Shown here piece by piece: positions 5,494 through 5,644 of a DNA stretch of 5,644 nucleotides (position 1 is the first letter of the stretch; the number at the start of each line of letters is the position of its first letter). The stretch is taken from positions 1 through 5,644 of the forward strand of contig JAEXXR010000391.1 in NCBI GenBank assembly GCA_023405705.1, written 5' to 3'. The DNA is from Actinomycetes bacterium. Lineage in GTDB: Bacteria; Actinomycetota; Thermoleophilia; Solirubrobacterales; Solirubrobacteraceae. The notes under the pieces were generated by a model. The model was not told where the DNA came from, searched no databases, and worked only from the letters and a program-made list of their open reading frames with translations. The position numbers and the translations under genes are program-made.

Positions 5494-5644
5494 ACTTCTG
5501 CGCGTTATGGCCCCCTTCCACCCTCGATTGCGGTGCTTCCCCCCGGTCGGGGGGGAGGTGACGGACCCCCGTGGGGCACGTGTGACATTTGCAGGGAAAG
5601 CGTGTAGCGGGGGCTGAAACGGAGCCGCTCGCGCGAGGGCCGCC
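5494..5644 (-). other. Upstream leader of the fab operon
   Basis: These 151 bases hold no gene I can support. The fabD frame stays open to the edge on the minus strand but has no ATG or GTG. The stretch includes a strong hairpin (5538-5556), a CACGTG palindrome (5577-5582) and a CTCGCGCGAG palindrome (5628-5637). The operon promoter is expected here or just beyond the edge. I could not find a -35/-10 pair with acceptable spacing. Confidence 0.5.
5538..5556 (-). promoter_or_regulatory. GC-rich hairpin in the fabD leader
   Basis: On the minus strand TCCCCCC pairs with GGGGGGA around a five-base loop, CGACC, giving a 7-bp stem almost all G:C. It ends about 45 nt upstream of the fabD ATG. No T-run follows on either strand, so a factor-independent terminator is unlikely. 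If the transcript starts upstream, it would be a stable structure in the 5' leader. A chance product of the C and G runs is possible. Confidence 0.4.

Noticed and set aside
4325..5521. Minus-strand 398-codon frame spanning fabD and the start of fabH
   Set aside because: Its product is low-complexity Arg/Pro/Ala sequence read out of frame with fabD and fabH, whose active-site motifs are intact. It is a shadow frame.
13..5607. Long plus-strand open frames (for example 13-1440, 1305-2807, 2777-3649, 3468-4694, 4486-5607)
   Set aside because: All lie antisense to genes with complete family motifs. Their translations are Arg/Ala/Gly/Asp-rich with no recognisable domain. Long antisense frames are expected at this GC content.
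5577..5637. CACGTG and CTCGCGCGAG palindromes as operator sites
   Set aside because: Short palindromes are common at this base composition. There is no second copy, no recognised regulator motif and no promoter to anchor them.
5583..5644. A sigma-70-like promoter around TACACG and TTTCAG on the minus strand
   Set aside because: The hexamers are weak and their spacing does not fit 16-18 nt. I could not support a promoter call.
1..5644. Search for a CRISPR array, tRNA or rRNA genes, insertion sequences, or a novel defence or biosynthetic system
   Set aside because: Nothing of the kind is visible. Five complete genes and one partial gene of ordinary fatty acid synthesis explain almost every base apart from the hairpin element and the leader.

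Overview
The window is a very GC-rich (roughly 70% by eye), tightly packed bacterial segment. All recognisable genes lie on the minus strand and form one type II fatty acid synthesis (FAS II) operon. In transcription order (high to low coordinates) it reads fabD (malonyl-CoA:ACP transacylase), fabH (KAS III), fabG (ketoacyl-ACP reductase), acpP (acyl carrier protein), fabF (KAS II), and the first 441 codons of a PccB-type acyl-CoA carboxylase beta subunit (accD-like) that runs off the left edge. The beta subunit is of the actinobacterial acyl-CoA carboxylase family, not the zinc-finger E. coli AccD family. With the high GC content and the gene order this suggests an actinobacterium. A deep lineage such as the Thermoleophilia (Solirubrobacter/Conexibacter-like) is my guess, partly because AGA arginine codons recur in an otherwise G/C-ending codon set. 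The lineage is inference only.

Layout: 5494-5644 is upstream leader with one strong GC hairpin and no convincing promoter. 4618-5493 is fabD, 3528-4625 fabH, 2804-3535 fabG, 2525-2770 acpP, 1320-2525 fabF and 1-1323 accD. Every junction is an overlap (8 nt, 8 nt, 1 nt, 4 nt) except fabG-acpP. That junction has a 33-nt spacer carrying a strong Shine-Dalgarno, as expected for the carrier protein, which is needed in excess.

The genes cover malonyl-CoA formation (AccD with alpha and biotin subunits that must lie elsewhere), its transfer to ACP (FabD), initiation (FabH), elongation (FabF) and the first reduction (FabG). The dehydratase (FabZ or HadAB type) and enoyl reductase are not in this window. 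All six proteins keep their expected catalytic residues, apart from the part of AccD beyond the edge.

The least ordinary signal is a pair of tandem hairpins at 3552-3613 inside the 3' end of fabH. Each has a perfect 8-bp stem. The stem sequences differ, the 14-nt apices match at 13 of 14 positions, and the pair repeats at 32 bp, so the copies are read in different frames. They encode most of a roughly 30-residue C-terminal tail on FabH beyond the usual end of the fold. This looks like a palindromic repeat element that entered the coding region. I see no new enzymatic or defence system; otherwise this is a conventional core operon.
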